Shown piece by piece: positions 15,157-17,057 of a stretch of DNA of 17,057 nt. The position numbers and the translations under genes are program-made. This DNA is from JBATBW01 sp049662565 (lineage in GTDB: Bacteria; Bacillota_I; Bacilli_A; Erysipelotrichales; Erysipelotrichaceae). The stretch is from contig JBATBW010000175.1 in NCBI GenBank assembly GCA_049662565.1, positions 1 to 17,057 on the forward strand. The letters are read 5' to 3'. The notes under the pieces were generated by a model that saw only the letters and a program-made list of their open reading frames with translations, did not search any database and had not been told where the DNA came from. The first letter of the stretch is position 1. Each line of letters starts with the position of its first letter.

Positions 15157-15180
15157 GCACAAGTCTTTAGACTGTGCTCA
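15154..15180 (+). promoter_or_regulatory. Stable hairpin starting at the mini-ORF stop codon
   Basis: TGAGCACAAGTC (15154-15165) pairs with GACTGTGCTCA (15170-15180): 11 base pairs with one bulged A and a TTTA loop. The UGA stop of the mini-ORF forms the base of the stem. There is no T run after it, so it is not a terminator on its own; an RNA switch or transcript-stability element is more likely. Confidence 0.5.
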
Positions 15181-15256
15181 TATAATCAAAATGTTTAGTA
15201 TTTAGGTATAATCAATAAATCATGATTACATAATTATAATAATTCGTTAAATTGGA

Positions 15257-15302
15257 AGGAGTTATATCAAATTTGAATTAATAACATTTGGTAAATATAA
15301 TG
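15257..15302 (+). promoter_or_regulatory. Distant ribosome binding site joined to its start by a hairpin
   Basis: A strong AGGAG (15257-15261, within GGAAGGAG) lies 38 bases before the lipoprotein ATG at 15300, too far for normal use. Between them TATCAAAT (15265-15272) can pair with ATTTGGTA (15286-15293), eight pairs including one G-U, around a 13-base loop. Folding leaves only about 9-10 unpaired bases between site and start. No better site lies near the ATG. Confidence 0.4.
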
Positions 15303-15752
15303 AAAAAAATAATATATATAATGATTATAGCCGTTTTTATGACTATGTCATCTTGTGCAAATAATGCTGCAAAAACTTATTTGGAATTAGACAAATACGG
15401 TATTAAAGATGATAAGTTATCAATTATCAAATTATCTTATAATGATTTTAAAAAAAAGGATAATGATAAAATAATAAATGGATTGGTTTTTATTGTTAGG
15501 AGCACATGCGATTTTTGCCCATATGTTTTACAAGATTTTTCAACAGCCATTAATAATAATTCTATTACTAAAGATTTGTATGCTGTTGATAGTGATGAAA
15601 TGTCACAGGAAGAAAAACTAGATATGGTAGATAAATACGGAATTACATCTGTACCTACTATTGTTATTTATGATGCCGGAATTATTAAATCAATAGAAAT
15701 TGGAAATATAAACGATGACATCATAAGTAAGCTGGTTGAATTTGTTTCGTGA
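15300..15752 (+). CDS. Thioredoxin-like lipoprotein (CxxC thiol oxidoreductase)
   Basis: 150 residues. The N terminus (MKKIIYIMIIAVFMTMSSC) is a lipoprotein signal; the lipobox MSSC puts the lipidated residue at Cys19. The mature part is a thioredoxin fold: LVFIVRSTCDFCPYV holds the redox pair Cys70-Asp-Phe-Cys73, and ITSVPTIVIYD holds the cis-proline (Pro119). It should sit on the outer face of the membrane and form, reduce or shuffle disulfides. The ATG at 15300 is chosen because it begins the signal peptide; a TTG at 15288 would add four residues. It ends in TGA, 16 bases before the gene for an eight-cysteine secreted protein, its likely client. Small thioredoxin-like partners are also seen in bacteriocin clusters such as pediocin's. 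Confidence 0.8.
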   Translation: MKKIIYIMIIAVFMTMSSCANNAAKTYLELDKYGIKDDKLSIIKLSYNDFKKKDNDKIINGLVFIVRSTCDFCPYVLQDFSTAINNNSITKDLYAVDSDEMSQEEKLDMVDKYGITSVPTIVIYDAGIIKSIEIGNINDDIISKLVEFVS

Positions 15753-15768
15753 GATAAGGAGAAAGGGA

Positions 15769-16377
15769 ATGAAAAAAATAACATCTATACTAATAGTAAT
15801 GATAATTATGATTAGTTCAATTAGTGATGTTTATGCTGATGATGAGAAAAACGAGCTAAATCAATATATTAATTATATTGAAACAACAGAATTATACTTA
15901 AAATATAAATCTCAGATTACTGGATTGGAAGTTCTTCGCAAAGTCAACACAGAAGAAGGAATTAGATATACTGTTCAATATTCTTTAAACAAAAGTGAAA
16001 AAGGAAACTCGTACATGGTTTTGGTCTCTGATAAGAGTTTTAATATGATAGAAGCATTGATTACTGTTTACGAAGAAAAATTAGTATCTATTATAAATTT
16101 AAAAAATGAAGTATCTACAAATGTTTATATACAACCAAGAAAACCTGTCTATCAATGTACAAAAAACACATGCGTTAGATATGGACCGAAAATGGATATT
16201 CAAATTGCTCAAGGTTGTTCGGCGATAGTAGGACAAGCTTGTGATGTTTTGAAATTAATTGGGGAACCAATATTATATGTTATATGCAAATCCGGTGTTT
16301 GGATTGCTTGTAATGTCAATATTGAACTCAAGGCATGTTTGAGATATGTTGAAGAATTAACGGTATGTGGGTTATAG
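15769..16377 (+). CDS. Secreted precursor with eight-cysteine C-terminal domain, candidate bacteriocin
   Basis: 202 residues from the ATG at 15769, behind AAGGAGAAAGGG; an upstream in-frame start at 15736 lies inside the previous gene. Residues 1-23 are a signal peptide with a VYA/DD cleavage site. Residues 24-129 contain no cysteine and look strand-rich after an initial helix. Residues 130-202 carry eight cysteines (130, 135, 150, 158, 173, 181, 190, 200) among hydrophobic and small residues, ending in CGL. This layout, a pro-region followed by a compact hydrophobic Cys-rich domain, recalls halocin C8-type precursors, whose N-terminal part gives self-immunity; that likeness is by eye only. 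Neighbours are a thiol oxidoreductase and a four-helix membrane protein. It could instead be a secreted structural or adhesion protein. Confidence 0.65.
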   Translation: MKKITSILIVMIIMISSISDVYADDEKNELNQYINYIETTELYLKYKSQITGLEVLRKVNTEEGIRYTVQYSLNKSEKGNSYMVLVSDKSFNMIEALITVYEEKLVSIINLKNEVSTNVYIQPRKPVYQCTKNTCVRYGPKMDIQIAQGCSAIVGQACDVLKLIGEPILYVICKSGVWIACNVNIELKACLRYVEELTVCGL

Positions 16378-16380
16378 ATA

Positions 16381-16839
16381 ATGAAAAAGACAACAAATGT
16401 ATTTGTGAAGATTGTAATTATGAGTGCTCTGGTTTTTCTATTGTCATTTGGTATTGTGGTTTATTTATTTAATGAAGGATTTTTTTCGGCAGGTCAAATA
16501 GTTTTTACGAATATGGGGATGGGTGAAATTATTTTAGCATTTGGCTTTTGGTTATTGACTGATATCTTAGCTATTTTTTGTGGAGCATATTATATCTATA
16601 GAATACTTACTAGAAGTGATGATATTAAAACCTCAATTTCTATTGAATTGAATAAATGGATAAAAGATATAATAATTGGAATAGTTTTTATAATTGTTTC
16701 GTTTGTTTCATTTCTTATTATACCTAATAATTTCACCTTCGCATTAAGTGCAATAATGGTTCCTTTGGTAACAGTGTTCCTGATTCCATTTATCTTTTTT
16801 TGTGTTGGAATAAAATATATGATGTTGCCTATTTTATAA
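16381..16839 (+). CDS. Four-helix membrane protein, possible immunity protein
   Basis: 152 residues with four hydrophobic segments (about 9-29, 46-73, 93-114 and 117-145) and short charged loops, notably RSDDIK (~78-83) and NKWIKD (~91-96). I do not recognise a family. It starts 3 bases after the Cys-rich precursor, with only a weak GTGGG-like site, so it is probably translated by coupling to that gene. It is the last gene before the terminator. Small multi-helix proteins next to bacteriocin genes often give immunity, which is the inference here; a role in export or processing is also possible. Confidence 0.6.
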   Translation: MKKTTNVFVKIVIMSALVFLLSFGIVVYLFNEGFFSAGQIVFTNMGMGEIILAFGFWLLTDILAIFCGAYYIYRILTRSDDIKTSISIELNKWIKDIIIGIVFIIVSFVSFLIIPNNFTFALSAIMVPLVTVFLIPFIFFCVGIKYMMLPIL

Positions 16840-16896
16840 GGTGATCTTAAACAAATGAATTTATAGTTTTATATGAAATTAGCTTTTAGTCAGACT

Positions 16897-16930
16897 GCTT
16901 CCTATTTAACATAGGGAGCTTTTTATTTAT
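16897..16930 (+). terminator. Intrinsic terminator of the Cys-rich peptide cassette
   Basis: GCTTCCTAT (16897-16905) pairs with ATAGGGAGC (16911-16919), nine pairs with one G-U, around a TTAAC loop and followed by TTTTTATTT. It ends the cassette transcript about 60 bases after the last stop codon. Confidence 0.85.
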
Positions 16931-17015
16931 AAAATTAAATAATTATATATTGATGTAAGCATCAAATAATACAGCACTAATATACAAATTGATAGTCATA
17001 TATAATTTTTATATT

Positions 17016-17057
17016 AGGAGGATGCAATATGTGATCACTTGATGAATGGAATGATTT
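17016..17057 (+). pseudogene. Start of an ORF with UGA as second codon, cut by window end
   Basis: AGGAGG (17016-17021) is ideally placed 7 bases before an ATG (17029), but the next codon is TGA. Past it, the frame stays open to the window edge and would read SLDEWNDF. Other nearby starts do not help: one frame stops after six codons and the next ATG (17042) is about 20 bases from the site. It is either a broken gene or a case of UGA read as sense; too little is visible to decide. Confidence 0.35.

Noticed and set aside
16951..16964. Small palindrome TGATG-TAAG-CATCA before the last ORF as an operator
   Set aside because: Only five base pairs in very AT-rich DNA with no clear promoter beside it; not distinguishable from chance.
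1..17057. UGA read as tryptophan genome-wide (Mycoplasma code)
   Set aside because: All large genes are intact under the standard code with Trp as TGG, and UGA ends the GNAT (6032-6034) and lipoprotein (15750-15752) genes in sensible places.
14813..17057. Attachment-site copy of the tRNA-His 3' end, integrase or transposase
   Set aside because: I found no direct repeat of the tRNA 3' end and no recombinase-like gene; any such partner would lie outside the window.
1..17057. CRISPR array or long tandem repeat
   Set aside because: No regularly spaced repeats were seen on reading through; only short local similarities, such as those in the CotH lamin-tail repeats.

Overview
The window is strongly AT-rich, and nearly every gene on the plus strand starts behind an AGGAGG-type ribosome binding site. 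ECF transporters, CotH, VTC and lipoproteins point to a low-GC Gram-positive bacterium (Bacillota). It is perhaps an uncultured Bacilli or Mollicutes-related gut lineage, but that placement is a guess from gene style only. UGA acts as a stop here: the large ORFs code Trp as TGG, and one gene ends in an ATGA start/stop overlap.

Layout. (1) 1-1217: the 3' part of recJ, a single-strand DNA exonuclease. (2) 1229-6873: an operon with its own extended -10 promoter. It encodes a complete ECF-type uptake system (S component, duplicated ATPase, T component), followed by two paralogous SAM hydrolases (DUF62) flanking a GNAT acetyltransferase. A weak terminator-like hairpin separates the S component from the ATPase gene. 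(3) 6886-14687: a second tightly packed operon. It encodes a membrane-anchored CotH protein with lamin-tail repeats, a VTC-domain protein, a DUF4956 membrane protein, an unrecognised anchored protein with two similar modules, an NAGPA-type phosphodiester glycosidase, and a ZIP metal transporter. Its theme looks like phosphate-based chemistry at the cell surface. (4) 14696-14870: tRNA-His(GUG) with its own promoter and a terminator that the upstream operon may share.

(5) 14871-17057: an accessory-looking region beside the tRNA gene. After about 200 bases of non-coding DNA come a promoter, a 15-codon mini-ORF whose UGA stop opens a hairpin, and a three-gene cassette. The cassette encodes a thioredoxin-like lipoprotein (CDFC), a secreted protein whose N-terminal half has no cysteine and whose last 73 residues hold eight, and a four-helix membrane protein. 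A clear terminator follows. I read this as a candidate disulfide-rich bacteriocin or secreted peptide system: precursor, thiol oxidoreductase and possible immunity protein. This is the most novel part of the window. The window ends in the first codons of another ORF that is broken by, or recodes, a UGA at codon 2.
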